Below are positions 49,001 to 57,976 of a stretch of DNA of 64,000 bases, piece by piece. Each line of letters begins with the position of its first letter. The stretch's first letter is position 1. This stretch comes from Burkholderiales bacterium (GTDB lineage: Bacteria; Pseudomonadota; Gammaproteobacteria; Burkholderiales; Burkholderiaceae_F). Location: positions 620,001 to 684,000 of the forward strand of contig JADJWR010000003.1 of assembly GCA_016716275.1 (NCBI GenBank), written 5' to 3'. The notes beneath the pieces are model-generated. The model was not told the origin of the DNA and ran no database searches. It saw nothing but the letters and a program-made list of their open reading frames with translations. A program made the position numbers and the translations under genes.

Positions 49001-50869
49001 CTACTTCTCGTCGGCCACCAGGTGATAGCAGGGCGCCTTTTCCATGGTGTACTCGCCGGTCTTCGGGTCGCGGCGCGAGACCGTCAGCACGTGCCAGTTC
49101 GCGTCGTCGACCTTCATCGCGTCGCCGCGGTAGTAGTAGCCCGGCCAGCGGGTCTCCTTGCGGAACAGCGTGTGGTGCGTGACGCACTCGGCGGCGCGGT
49201 GGCGGTGCTTCAGCTCCCACGCCCGCAGCAGTTCGTGGATGTCCTTGGCGGCCAGCTTCTCGAGGTCTTCTTCCATGATCCTGAGCTTCTTCAGGCCGAT
49301 GTTGAGAAGCTTCTCGTTGGTCATGTAGTTGACGGTCACGCCGCCGCAGTACTCGTCCATCAGCTTCTGCAGGCGGTCCAGGCCCTGCTTGGGGTTGATG
49401 TAGTGCGGATTGACGTCGCCGGCGACGATCGCGTTGCGGTAGATGCGGTAGTGCTCGAGGGGCTTGTAGACCTCCTCCCGGCGGCGGCCGATCTGCGCCT
49501 CGGACACGACGATGCCCTCGGCCTTGCCGTCGTCGATGTACTTGCAGGCGGCCTTGGCGGCGAGGCGGCCTTCGGTGAACGACCCCGACGAGAAGGCGTG
49601 CGGCGTGCCACCCACCGCGTCGCCGGCGCCGAACAGGCCCTCGACCGTCGTCATCCGGTTGTAGCCCCAGAAGTACTCGGGCGGGGAAAGGTCCTCGGGG
49701 CCGGAGCACCAGGCACCCGAGCCGGTCGCGTGCGAGCCCATCACGTAGGGTTCGGAGGTGGTCAGCTCGGGGTTCTCGTTCTTGGGGTCGACGTCGGTGG
49801 CGGCCCACAGCACCGCCTGGCCGACGGTCATGCCGAGGAAGTTCTCCCAGCCGACCTCCTCGAGGTGCGGATCCTGGAAGGCGCGCATGGTCACCATGTG
49901 GATCGGGCCGCGGCCGGCGTTGACCTCGTTGATCAGCGCGTGATTGCGCAGGCAGGTCGGGATCGGCCGATGCGTCAGGTGCGACGCTTCCGGGTCCAGG
50001 TACTCCTTGCCGACCATCTTCTGCAACTCGGGGAACCACTTGGACTCGTACTCCTCGCCCAGGCAGTTCTGCGTGTAGGTCTTCAGGTGCAGGAAGTAGG
50101 CGCCGACCGGTCCGTAGCCGTCCTTGAAACGCGCCAGCACGATGCGGTTTTCCATCTGCGTCATCTTGGCGCCGGCATCGATCATCAGCCCGTAGGCGGA
50201 CGCCGACGACCAGGGCGCATACCAGGTGCGGCCGGAACCCTCGCCCACCGAGCGCGGCTTGAAGATGTTCGATGCTCCGCCGGCGCCGCAGATCACGGTC
50301 TTCGACTTGAAGACGTGGTAGTTGCCGGTGCGCACGTTGAAGCCGACGGCGCCGGCCACCCGGTTCGGACGGCTCTCGTCCATCAGCAGGTGGGTGACGC
50401 AGATGCGGTTGAAGACCTTGTCGGCCGACTTCTTCGCCGCCTCGGACACGATCGGCTTGTAGGACTCGCCGTGGATCATGATCTGCCAGCGGCCTTCGCG
50501 AAGGTAGCGCCCGGTCTTCGGGTCCTTCATGATCGGCAGGCCCCACTCCTCGAACTGGTGCACCGTGGAGTCCACGTGACGGGCCATGTCGAACAGCAGG
50601 TCCTCGCGCACCATGCCCATCAGGTCGATGCGGGCGTAGCGGACGTGGTCCTCGGGGTTGTTCTCGCCCCAGCGCGTGCCCATGTAGCAGTTGATCGCGT
50701 ACAGGCCCTGGGCGACCGCACCCGAGCGGTCCATGTTGGCCTTCTCGGCAATCACGATCTTCTTGTCCCGGCCCCAGAACCTCGCTTCCCATGCGGCACC
50801 GGTGCCGCCGAGGCCCGCACCGACGACCAGGATGTCGATGCCGTCTTCGATGATCGTTTGGTAGGCCAT
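49001..50869 (-). CDS. aprA: Adenylylsulfate (APS) reductase, alpha subunit
   Basis: 622 residues. FAD-binding N-terminus DILVVGAGLGGTGAAWEARFWG and the fumarate-reductase-like fold with MDRSGAVAQGLYAIN, VGEGSGRTWYAPW and the HATGSGAWCSGPED region are clear. In sulfur oxidisers it works in reverse, joining sulfite and AMP to APS in the cytoplasm. It overlaps the aprB stop by one base (TGATG arrangement read on the minus strand) and is followed by two accessory genes. Confidence 0.97.
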   Translation of the reverse strand: MAYQTIIEDGIDILVVGAGLGGTGAAWEARFWGRDKKIVIAEKANMDRSGAVAQGLYAINCYMGTRWGENNPEDHVRYARIDLMGMVREDLLFDMARHVDSTVHQFEEWGLPIMKDPKTGRYLREGRWQIMIHGESYKPIVSEAAKKSADKVFNRICVTHLLMDESRPNRVAGAVGFNVRTGNYHVFKSKTVICGAGGASNIFKPRSVGEGSGRTWYAPWSSASAYGLMIDAGAKMTQMENRIVLARFKDGYGPVGAYFLHLKTYTQNCLGEEYESKWFPELQKMVGKEYLDPEASHLTHRPIPTCLRNHALINEVNAGRGPIHMVTMRAFQDPHLEEVGWENFLGMTVGQAVLWAATDVDPKNENPELTTSEPYVMGSHATGSGAWCSGPEDLSPPEYFWGYNRMTTVEGLFGAGDAVGGTPHAFSSGSFTEGRLAAKAACKYIDDGKAEGIVVSEAQIGRRREEVYKPLEHYRIYRNAIVAGDVNPHYINPKQGLDRLQKLMDEYCGGVTVNYMTNEKLLNIGLKKLRIMEEDLEKLAAKDIHELLRAWELKHRHRAAECVTHHTLFRKETRWPGYYYRGDAMKVDDANWHVLTVSRRDPKTGEYTMEKAPCYHLVADEK

Positions 50870-51348
50870 CAGTAGTACACCCCTTTCTTCAGCTTGAGGC
50901 CCGCCGCCTCGAGCGTGCGCAGGCCGCCGTCATCCATGCGGATGTACTTCGGCTCGTTGTAGAGCAGTTCGCCGGCGCGCATCTCGGTGCTCGGCGGGGC
51001 AACGTCGGCCAGCCTGGGAATCGCCTGTCCCCAGGGCTTGGTGGTGATCGGCGACAGGAAGTTCTTCTCGGTGCCGTTGCGGAACTTGATCCGCCAGGCG
51101 ATCGTCCCCCGCTGCTCGTCGCGGTGGACGCGGACGCTGTGGCCGAGCGGCGCGAAGTCGGCGTAGCCGCGCACGTCGATGGCGTGCTGGGGGCAGGCCT
51201 TGACACAGGAGTAGCACTCCCAGCACATGTTCGGCTCGATGTTGTAGGCGCGCCGATAGGTCTTGTCGATGTGCATGATGTCCGACGGGCAGATGTCGAC
51301 ACAGTGTCCGCATCCGTCGCACCTTGTCATGTAGACGAAGGTTGGCAT
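50869..51348 (-). CDS. aprB: APS reductase, beta (ferredoxin) subunit
   Basis: 159 residues. Two [4Fe-4S] motifs, CDGCGHCVDICPSD and CWECYSCVKACPQHA, occupy the N-terminal half; the C-terminal half wraps around AprA. It passes electrons from the FAD of AprA to the membrane partner AprM. The start ATG at 51348 is preceded by AGGAGCCGG. Operon order sat-aprM-aprB-aprA. Confidence 0.97.
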   Translation of the reverse strand: MPTFVYMTRCDGCGHCVDICPSDIMHIDKTYRRAYNIEPNMCWECYSCVKACPQHAIDVRGYADFAPLGHSVRVHRDEQRGTIAWRIKFRNGTEKNFLSPITTKPWGQAIPRLADVAPPSTEMRAGELLYNEPKYIRMDDGGLRTLEAAGLKLKKGVYY

Positions 51349-51398
51349 TCATCCGGCTCCTATTCTGTTCCAGCAGAAACTGCGGGTTGCTTCCGACT

Positions 51399-52211
51399 TC
51401 AGTAGTGGCGGGGCGCTTCGCGCTTGATGCCGAGCCCCATGTCCATCGGCGCGTCCCGCAGCAGTTCCATCGAGTGCCGGCTGCGCTGCTCGGGATCGTC
51501 ACGGCTCTGCGTCGGCAGGTTCTCGGCCGTTCCGTTGGCCTTCGACATCCGCTTCTCGAAGGCGGCCGCCGGCTTGAAGAACATGTGGGCGAACTTCGAC
51601 CAGGGCACGCCGGCGAACAGCACCGTGGTGGCGAGGATGTACAGGCCGAACAGCACGCCGACCCCGCCGCCGGAAGCCGCCCACAGCAGGCCGAGCGTGG
51701 CGCTCGCCAGCAGCGACAGGATGAACAGATCCGCCTTGACCAGACGCAACGGCGGGTTGCCCTCGGCGGCGACGTCGACGCGGATGAAGAACCAGAACCA
51801 GTAGCCGCCGACGCAGATCATCAGGCCGCCGAGCCACCACAGCTGCGTCCAGAGGGCGCTTGCCGAGGCATTGAACACCAGCACCACGGTGGCCAGCACG
51901 TACAGCACGAAGCCGTACATGCCCAGCAGATGCGCGACGCGCCGGCGCGGGTTGCAGAACTCGCCGGAGGCCAGTACGTCGACCACGGCGGTCTGCACGG
52001 CGATCGACACCAGCCCGCCGCCGCCGACTGGCTGCGCCGCCTTCGCCTTCGAGCGGCGGAAGTTCTGGAAGAAGTAGCTGGCGCTGCCCTTGTGCAGGAC
52101 ATCGAACAGCGTGCCGGCGACGACCAGAATGAACATGACGACGACGTACGCCTGCATGACCGACGGCGAAAGCGACGCCGACAGCCCGGCAAACGGATTG
52201 GTGGTGAACAT
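51399..52211 (-). CDS. aprM: AprM, membrane partner of APS reductase
   Basis: 270 residues with about six membrane helices (near 17-35, 70-105, 110-130, 145-165, 180-205). AprM replaces QmoABC as electron acceptor in many betaproteobacterial and gammaproteobacterial sulfur oxidisers. Segments SPSVMQAYVVVMFILVVAGTLFDVLH and GMYGFVLYVLATVVLVF with histidines suggest a cytochrome b-like role. GAGAGGAG precedes the ATG at 52211. It ends 50 bp before aprB. Confidence 0.88.
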   Translation of the reverse strand: MFTTNPFAGLSASLSPSVMQAYVVVMFILVVAGTLFDVLHKGSASYFFQNFRRSKAKAAQPVGGGGLVSIAVQTAVVDVLASGEFCNPRRRVAHLLGMYGFVLYVLATVVLVFNASASALWTQLWWLGGLMICVGGYWFWFFIRVDVAAEGNPPLRLVKADLFILSLLASATLGLLWAASGGGVGVLFGLYILATTVLFAGVPWSKFAHMFFKPAAAFEKRMSKANGTAENLPTQSRDDPEQRSRHSMELLRDAPMDMGLGIKREAPRHY

Positions 52212-52265
52212 CGTGACTCTCCTCTCCGAACGATCGATCGCAGGTCTGGTTTGTTGCCGGCAGCC

Positions 52266-53480
52266 TCAGCGGGCCGAATGCCCGCTCAGCTTCACTTCCA
52301 CGCGCTCGCTGGCATCGAGCCCCCGGTAGTACTCGCGCAGGATCTCCAGCACCTCGGGCCGGCTGAACTCGGCCGGCACTTCGGCGCCCTCGGACAGCCA
52401 CTTGCGCAGCTTGGTGCCGGACACCAGCAGCCGGTCGGCGTCGCCGTGCGGGCAGGTGCGTGCCGAGGCCATGCCGCCGCAGCCGTAGCACCAGAAGGTC
52501 CAGTCGATCTTCAGCGGCTTGGTCTGCAGCGCGTCGGCGGCGATCTCGTCGAAGATCCGGTGTGCGTCGAACGGGCCGTAGTAGCTGCCCACGCCGGCGT
52601 GGTCGCGGCCGACGATCAGGTGCGAGCAGCCGTAGTTCTGCCGGAACAGCGCGTGCAGCAGCGCCTCGCGCGGGCCGGCGTAGCGCATGTCGAGCGGGTA
52701 GCCGGCCTGCACCACCGTGCGGCCGACGAAGTACCGCTCGATCAGCGTGGCGATCGCCCGCGTGCGCACGTCGGCCGGGATGTCGCCCGGCTTCAGCGCG
52801 CCGAGCAGCGAGTGCACCAGCACCCCGTCGCAGACCTCGATCGCCACCTTGGCCAGGTACTCGTGCGAGCGGTGCATCGGATTGCGCGTCTGGAAGGCGG
52901 CGATCCTCGACCAGCCGAGCGAGGCGAACAGCTCGCGCGTCTGCTGCGGCGTCATGAACAGCGGCCCGTACTTCTCGAAGCCGCCGGTCGACAGCACCTT
53001 GACCGAACCGGCCAGGTTGACGTCGCCCTGTTCCATCACCATCTTGACGCCCGGGTGCTCGGCATCGGCGGTGCGGAACACCATCATGCACTCGTGCTTC
53101 TTGTTGATGGCGTACTTCTCGCTCACCTTCATGGAGGCGAGGATCTCGTCCGAATCGGGGTCGAGCAGGGCGATCTCGTCGCCGGTGTGGAAGGTCGCCG
53201 CCTGCTCGGTGCCGGTCGACAGGGTGATCGGGATCGGCCAGAAAAGGCCCGACGAAAGCCGCATGCCGTCGCACACGCGCTGCCAGTCGGCGTGCGTCAT
53301 GAAGCCGTCGAGCGGCGTGAAGCCGCCGATGCCGAGCATGATCAGGTCGCCCTTCTCGCGCGAGCTCACGCGCAGGCGCGGAGCCGTCCGTGCGCGGGCC
53401 AGCGCCTCGGCGCGCGCCTCGCCTTCGAGCAGCAGCGGCCTGAGCGGCCCGCCGCCGTGTGGATCGACCAGATGCTGCAA
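52266..53480 (-). CDS. sat: ATP sulfurylase (dissimilatory, homo-oligomeric)
   Basis: 404 residues from a TTG at 53480, with GGGGAG six bases upstream; this gives the expected N-terminus LVDPHGGGPLRPLLLEG. The catalytic motifs FQTRNPMHRSHEY and VGRDHAGVG are intact. It turns APS and pyrophosphate into sulfate and ATP, conserving energy after AprBA. First gene of sat-aprM-aprB-aprA. A perfect TACCC-N4-GGGTA palindrome lies about 210 bp upstream. Confidence 0.96.
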   Translation of the reverse strand: MQHLVDPHGGGPLRPLLLEGEARAEALARARTAPRLRVSSREKGDLIMLGIGGFTPLDGFMTHADWQRVCDGMRLSSGLFWPIPITLSTGTEQAATFHTGDEIALLDPDSDEILASMKVSEKYAINKKHECMMVFRTADAEHPGVKMVMEQGDVNLAGSVKVLSTGGFEKYGPLFMTPQQTRELFASLGWSRIAAFQTRNPMHRSHEYLAKVAIEVCDGVLVHSLLGALKPGDIPADVRTRAIATLIERYFVGRTVVQAGYPLDMRYAGPREALLHALFRQNYGCSHLIVGRDHAGVGSYYGPFDAHRIFDEIAADALQTKPLKIDWTFWCYGCGGMASARTCPHGDADRLLVSGTKLRKWLSEGAEVPAEFSRPEVLEILREYYRGLDASERVEVKLSGHSAR

Positions 53481-53935
53481 ATTGACTCCCCGTCGTTCTG
53501 TGCCGGGCCCCTGATCACCTAGGCGCCTTCGATGCCCGGTCGTCTTTGCGCAGGATCGTCGCGCGCGCCGCGAATCCTGCCGATGCAGTCTAAGGGCCGC
53601 TCGTCGCCGTTGCGATAGACGGCGCGCCGCCACGATGCGGTTTTCTTGATTTTCGCTAGCAAATCGTTGCTCAGGATTGCCCGCGGGCTACCCGCATGGG
53701 TAAGCCTCGCCCGCCCGGGCAGGTAGTGACGCTGCGACGCTGGCGGTAAGTCGAGCAAAGGCGGGCGACTAACATGGCAGTATCGGCGGGCCCGGCACGG
53801 CCGGTCGCTGTGCTGCAGGAGCATGAACACGGATGGATCAGTCGCTTTGCGCCCGCCCGGCTCCGTCGCGGCCGGCGCGCGCCAGTCGCACTGCCGCCGG
53901 CCCTCTGGGCCGCGCGCCCGCCGTCCGCTGAGAAC
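53481..53935. other. Divergent intergenic region between sat and the SulP gene
   Basis: 455 bp. It contains the TACCC-N4-GGGTA palindrome at 53689-53702 and an AT-rich patch near 53640-53670 (TTTTCTTGATTTTCG) that stands out in this GC-rich genome and may hold the sat promoter. An open frame starts at 53774 in phase with the SulP gene, but its first 54 residues are arginine/proline-rich and unlike the family, so I treat 53774-53935 as leader. Confidence 0.5.
53689..53702. promoter_or_regulatory. TACCC-N4-GGGTA palindrome upstream of sat-apr and sulP
   Basis: TACCCGCATGGGTA. Read on the other strand it is identical, all 14 bases, to the site at 60933-60946 upstream of tusA. It lies 209 bp from the sat start and 234 bp from the chosen SulP start. 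Likely operator of a NarL-type regulator. Confidence 0.6.
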
Positions 53936-55762
53936 ATGCTGAAAGGTCCGCTTCCGTGGTACCGGCTGCTGCCGTGGCTGCTGTGGTGGCCGCGGGTGAG
54001 CGGCGAGTCGCTGCGGCAGGACGCACTGGCAGCGCTCACCGGCGCCGTGATCGTGCTGCCGCAGGCGGTCGCCTTCGCCACCATCGCCGGCATGCCGCCG
54101 GAGTACGGCCTGTACGCGGCGATGGTGCCGGCCGTCGTGGCCGCGCTGTGGGGCTCGAGCTGGCACCTGGTGTCGGGGCCGACCACGGCGATCTCGATCG
54201 TCGTGTTCGCGACCATCAGCCCGCTGGCCGCGCCGGGCAGCGCCGATTTCGTCGGCCTGGCGCTGACGCTGACGCTGCTGGTCGGCATCATCCAGCTGGC
54301 GATGGGCGCGGTGCGCCTCGGCGCGCTGGTCAACTTCATCTCGCACACGGTGATCGTCGGCTTCACCGCCGGCGCCGCCTGCCTGATCGCGCTCAGCCAG
54401 GTCGGCAACTTCGTCGGGCTGAAGATTCCGCGCGGGCTGCACTTCCACGAGGTGATCCTGTTCGCCGCCGAGCATCTGCGCGAGGCGCACCTGTGGGTCG
54501 CCCTGGTCGGCGCGGTGACGCTCGCCGGCGGCGTGCTGACGCGCCGCTTCCTGCCCCGCCTGCCGTACATGATCGTCGCCATGCTCGCCGGCAGCCTGAC
54601 TGCGGCAGCGCTGAACGCGGCGCTCGGCGCGCCGGCCACCGGCATCGAGACGGTCGGCCGGATCACCGCCACCCTGCCGCCGCTGTCGGTGCCGGACCTG
54701 TCGTTCGGCGCCGTGCAGTCGATGCTGTTCCCGGCCTTCATCGTGTCGATCCTGGCGCTGACCGAGGCGGTGGCGATCGCCCGCGCGATCGCCACCCACT
54801 CGGGCCAGCGCATCGACAGCAACCAGGAGTTCATCGGCCAGGGGCTGTCGAACATCGCCGGCAGCTTCTTCTCCGGCTACACCTCCAGCGGATCGTTCAA
54901 TCGCAGCGGCGCCAACTTTGCCGCCGGCGCGCGCACGCCCCTGGCGGCGGCGCTGTCGGCGGTGTTCCTGCTGCTGATCGCGCTGGTGGCGGCGCCGTGG
55001 GCGGCCTACCTGCCGGTGGCGGCGGTGGCCGGCGTGCTGTTCATCGTCGCCTGGGGGCTGATCGACGTCGACGAGATCGTCGAGATCCTGCGCCGCCACC
55101 CGGGCGAGCGCATCGTGCTGCTGCTGACCTTCGTCGGCACGCTGGTCGACCTCGAGAAGGGCCTGTTCCTGGGCATCGTCGTGTCGCTGCTGCTGTACCT
55201 GCAGCGGACCTCGCAGCCGGCCAGCCAGGAACTGGTGCCGACGGCCTCCGAGCTCGGCAATCCGCGCCGCAAGTTCCACGAGGCCGGTCTCGGCAATCCG
55301 CGCTGCCCGCAGCTGGCGATCCTGCGGCTGCAGGGGTCGCTGTACTTCGGTGCGGTCGAGCACGTGCGCCGGCGCATGCAGGCGATCGACGAGGCGGAGC
55401 CGCGCCGCAAGTGGCTGCTGCTGGTGATGCAGGGGGTGAACTTCGTCGACCTGGCCGGTGCCCATCTGCTGCAGCTCGAATGGCAGCGCCGGCGGGCGCT
55501 CGGCGGCGGGCTGGTGCTGCTGGCGGTGCAGCCCGGCGCGTGGCTGATGCTCGAACGCTCCGGCTACGTCGCCGAGCACGGCAAGGACGGCATCGTCGCT
55601 CACAAGGGCGAGGCCCTGCGGCGCGTCTACCCGCTGCTCGACAACGAGATCTGCCGCGCCTGCAGCGCGAGGCTGTTCGAGGAATGCCAGCTCGCCCTGC
55701 CCAGCGGCGAGCTGCGCCAGCCGGCCGACGGCGCCGACGACAGGCCGCCGTCGGCATCCTGA
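53936..55762 (+). CDS. SulP-family sulfate/anion transporter with STAS domain
   Basis: 608 residues from the ATG at 53936. Ten to twelve helices hold the SLC26/SulP motifs (QAVAFATIAGMPPEYGLYAAMVPA, then the GQGLSNIAGSFFSGYTSSGSFNRSG segment), followed by a cytoplasmic STAS domain (about 470-570, LAILRLQGSLYFGAVEHV). A short cysteine-rich end (EICRACSARLFEECQ) is unusual. In a sulfur oxidiser it may export sulfate or import it or bicarbonate; direction cannot be told. Divergent from sat and next to an HTH-ferredoxin-reductase fusion gene 20 bp away. Confidence 0.88.
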   Translation: MLKGPLPWYRLLPWLLWWPRVSGESLRQDALAALTGAVIVLPQAVAFATIAGMPPEYGLYAAMVPAVVAALWGSSWHLVSGPTTAISIVVFATISPLAAPGSADFVGLALTLTLLVGIIQLAMGAVRLGALVNFISHTVIVGFTAGAACLIALSQVGNFVGLKIPRGLHFHEVILFAAEHLREAHLWVALVGAVTLAGGVLTRRFLPRLPYMIVAMLAGSLTAAALNAALGAPATGIETVGRITATLPPLSVPDLSFGAVQSMLFPAFIVSILALTEAVAIARAIATHSGQRIDSNQEFIGQGLSNIAGSFFSGYTSSGSFNRSGANFAAGARTPLAAALSAVFLLLIALVAAPWAAYLPVAAVAGVLFIVAWGLIDVDEIVEILRRHPGERIVLLLTFVGTLVDLEKGLFLGIVVSLLLYLQRTSQPASQELVPTASELGNPRRKFHEAGLGNPRCPQLAILRLQGSLYFGAVEHVRRRMQAIDEAEPRRKWLLLVMQGVNFVDLAGAHLLQLEWQRRRALGGGLVLLAVQPGAWLMLERSGYVAEHGKDGIVAHKGEALRRVYPLLDNEICRACSARLFEECQLALPSGELRQPADGADDRPPSAS

Positions 55763-55782
55763 CGACGCGGCAGCGGGCAGGC

Positions 55783-57252
55783 ATGGTGCAGCAGCTGAAC
55801 CTCGCCCGCGCCGCGCAGCTGGTCGGCGTGCCGCGCTCGACGCTGCAGCGGCTGATCGGCACCGGTCAGCTGGCGGCCTTCGATGGCTTCATTTCGCTCG
55901 ACGAGCTGCGCCGCCTCTTTCCGCAGGCGGCGCTGGACGACGCCGGCGCCTACGAGAAGGTGGCGAAGATCCGCGCCGAGGCATTCGGCAGGCGGGTGCG
56001 CGAGCGGATGCTGCCGTCGCAGGAGGTGCTGGCGCAGCGGCTGTTCGCGCAGGGCCAGGAGCTGGCGGATCTGCGCCGATTCCTCGCCGCCTACCACGCG
56101 CTGGTGGTCGAGTCCGAGCGCCGCGTGCGCGAGCTGGCCGGCGGGCGGCCCGACGCGGCGCTGCAGGCGCTGGCCGAGGAGATGCAACGGGGACTGGGGC
56201 GGGTGCTGGGCACCGAACAGGCGGAGGGACTGGACGCGATGGCCAACGTACTCGACGTGATCTCGGCGCAGGTGACGGTGCGGCCGAGCGGCAGGCAGTT
56301 CCTGCTCGAAGGCAACGACTCGATCCTGCAGGCGGGGCTGAAGGCCGGCCTGCGCTTCGGCTACGGCTGCGGCAGCGGCAGCTGCGGGCTGTGCAAGGCG
56401 CGGGTGATCTCGGGCGATGTGCGGGCGATCCAGCACGCCGACTACGCGCTGTCGGAGCTGGAGAAGCAGCAGGGCTACGCGCTGCTTTGCGCCAACACCG
56501 CGGTCACCGACGTGGTGGTCGAGACGCTGGAGGCGCGCGGGCCGGCCGACATTCCGGAGCAGACCGTGCTGGCCACCGTGCGCGCGATCGGCGAACTGGC
56601 GCCCGACGTGCGGCTGCTGCACCTGCAGACGCCGCGCAGCAGCCGGCTGCGCTTCCTCGCCGGCCAGTCGGTGACCCTCGGCCTGCCGTCGGCCGACGGC
56701 GACCTCGTGCAGACGGCGCCGCTGGCAAGCTGCCCCTGCGACGAGCGCAACCTGCACTTCCACCTGCGGCGCGACCGGCAGGCGCCGCTGGCCGAGGCGG
56801 TCTTCGCCGGCCGGATTCGCAGCGGCGAGACCGTCAGCGTGCGCGGCCCGCTCGGCGACTTCGTGCTCGATCCGCAAAGCGACCGGCCGCTGCTGCTGCT
56901 GGCCTGCGAGACCGGTTTCGGCCCGATCAAGAGCCTGATCGAGCACGCGATCGCCAGCGAGCAGGTCGACTCCTTCGCGCTGCACTGGCTGGCCGCCGAC
57001 GCCGACGGCCACTACCTGGCCAACCAGTGCCGCGCGTGGTCGGCGGCCTTCGACCAGTTCAGCTACCTGCCGATCACTGATCCGGATCTCGGCAGCGGCG
57101 TCGCCCGGCTGATCGATGCGGTGCGCGGCGGCGCGGCGCTGGCGCGCAGCGACATCTTCGTCGCCGGGCCGCCGGAGTTCGTCGAGGCGGCGGTGCCGGC
57201 GCTGCTCGAGGCCGGCGCGCCGCGCGAGCGGCTGCGCAGCCTCGCCGTGTAG
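55783..57252 (+). CDS. HTH-[2Fe-2S] ferredoxin-FAD/NAD reductase fusion protein
   Basis: 489 residues with an unusual layout. Residues 1-45 are a MerR/excisionase-like helix-turn-helix (LARAAQLVGVPRSTLQRLIGTGQL). Residues 55-160 are a helical, coiled-coil-like linker. Residues 165-250 are a plant-type [2Fe-2S] domain with Cys196, 201, 204 and 236. Residues 260-489 are a ferredoxin-reductase-like FAD/NAD domain (LACETGFGPIKSLIEHAI). The enzymatic part is like CDP-6-deoxy-glucoseen or phenol hydroxylase reductases. A redox-sensing DNA-binding protein is an attractive inference. It lies between SulP and CMD-Rieske genes. Confidence 0.82.
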   Translation: MVQQLNLARAAQLVGVPRSTLQRLIGTGQLAAFDGFISLDELRRLFPQAALDDAGAYEKVAKIRAEAFGRRVRERMLPSQEVLAQRLFAQGQELADLRRFLAAYHALVVESERRVRELAGGRPDAALQALAEEMQRGLGRVLGTEQAEGLDAMANVLDVISAQVTVRPSGRQFLLEGNDSILQAGLKAGLRFGYGCGSGSCGLCKARVISGDVRAIQHADYALSELEKQQGYALLCANTAVTDVVVETLEARGPADIPEQTVLATVRAIGELAPDVRLLHLQTPRSSRLRFLAGQSVTLGLPSADGDLVQTAPLASCPCDERNLHFHLRRDRQAPLAEAVFAGRIRSGETVSVRGPLGDFVLDPQSDRPLLLLACETGFGPIKSLIEHAIASEQVDSFALHWLAADADGHYLANQCRAWSAAFDQFSYLPITDPDLGSGVARLIDAVRGGAALARSDIFVAGPPEFVEAAVPALLEAGAPRERLRSLAV

Positions 57253-57327
57253 GAGCGCTTCTTCGATTCGTCGACGCGCCGCCGGCGGGCGGCGCCGGAC
57301 ACCACCAATGCAAGGAAGACCACCTCG

Positions 57328-57954
57328 ATGAGCGATGCCCTGAACTTCCTGGTCAAGGCCCGGCCCGACGCCATGGGCCACTACTTCAAGTTCCTCAAGG
57401 AGGCCGGCAGGCATCTCGACCCGAAGACGCGCAACCTGATCTCGGTGATCACCAAGGTGCACGCGCAGACCGAGCGCGGCTTGCGTCAGTACCTGTCGCG
57501 GGCGCTGCGCGAGGGCTGCACGGCCACCGAGGTGCTCGACGCGCTGCTGATGGCCTTTCCGGCGCTCGGGCTGGCGAAGATCGTCTGGGCGGCGGACATC
57601 ATCATCGCCATGGACCTGCCCGAGTTCCAGGCGGAGGGTCTGGGCCTCGAAGGCCAGTGGCACGACGTGATGGCCGACGGCGCGATGGCGGTCGGCGAGA
57701 CGCAGCGCGTCGACTGCGATGGCCGCGGCCTGTTCGTGCACCGCACGGCCGACGAGTACCGCGTCTACGACAGCCGCTGCCCGCACCAGACGACCGACAT
57801 CCCGCAGCTGGCGCTGCAGGGCACGCGGCTCACCTGCCCGAAGCACGAGTGGGCCTTCGACATCGTCACCGGCGCCTGCGTGGCCAAGGGCTCGACGCCG
57901 CTGAAGCGCTGGGCGTCGAAGGTCGAAGGCGGCCGGCTGCTCGCCTGCTGGTAG
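57328..57954 (+). CDS. Carboxymuconolactone decarboxylase-like / Rieske fusion protein
   Basis: 208 residues. Residues 1-100 form a CMD/AhpD-like helical domain (DPKTRNLISVITKVHAQTERGLRQYLSRALREGCTATEVLDALL; one cysteine, Cys64, so no CxxC peroxidatic pair). Residues 110-208 are a Rieske [2Fe-2S] domain with Cys151-x-His153 and Cys170-x2-His173. Both halves are intact. The fusion suggests a small soluble redox protein that could serve the upstream ferredoxin-reductase fusion. The start ATG follows AAGGAAGACC. It ends 22 bp before cysG. Confidence 0.82.
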   Translation: MSDALNFLVKARPDAMGHYFKFLKEAGRHLDPKTRNLISVITKVHAQTERGLRQYLSRALREGCTATEVLDALLMAFPALGLAKIVWAADIIIAMDLPEFQAEGLGLEGQWHDVMADGAMAVGETQRVDCDGRGLFVHRTADEYRVYDSRCPHQTTDIPQLALQGTRLTCPKHEWAFDIVTGACVAKGSTPLKRWASKVEGGRLLACW

Positions 57955-57976
57955 CGCGCAACGGGAGGCTGCGAGC

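Noticed and set aside
53774..53935. N-terminal extension of the SulP protein
   Set aside because: Arginine/proline-rich and unlike any SulP N-terminus; the ATG at 53936 gives the normal family start.
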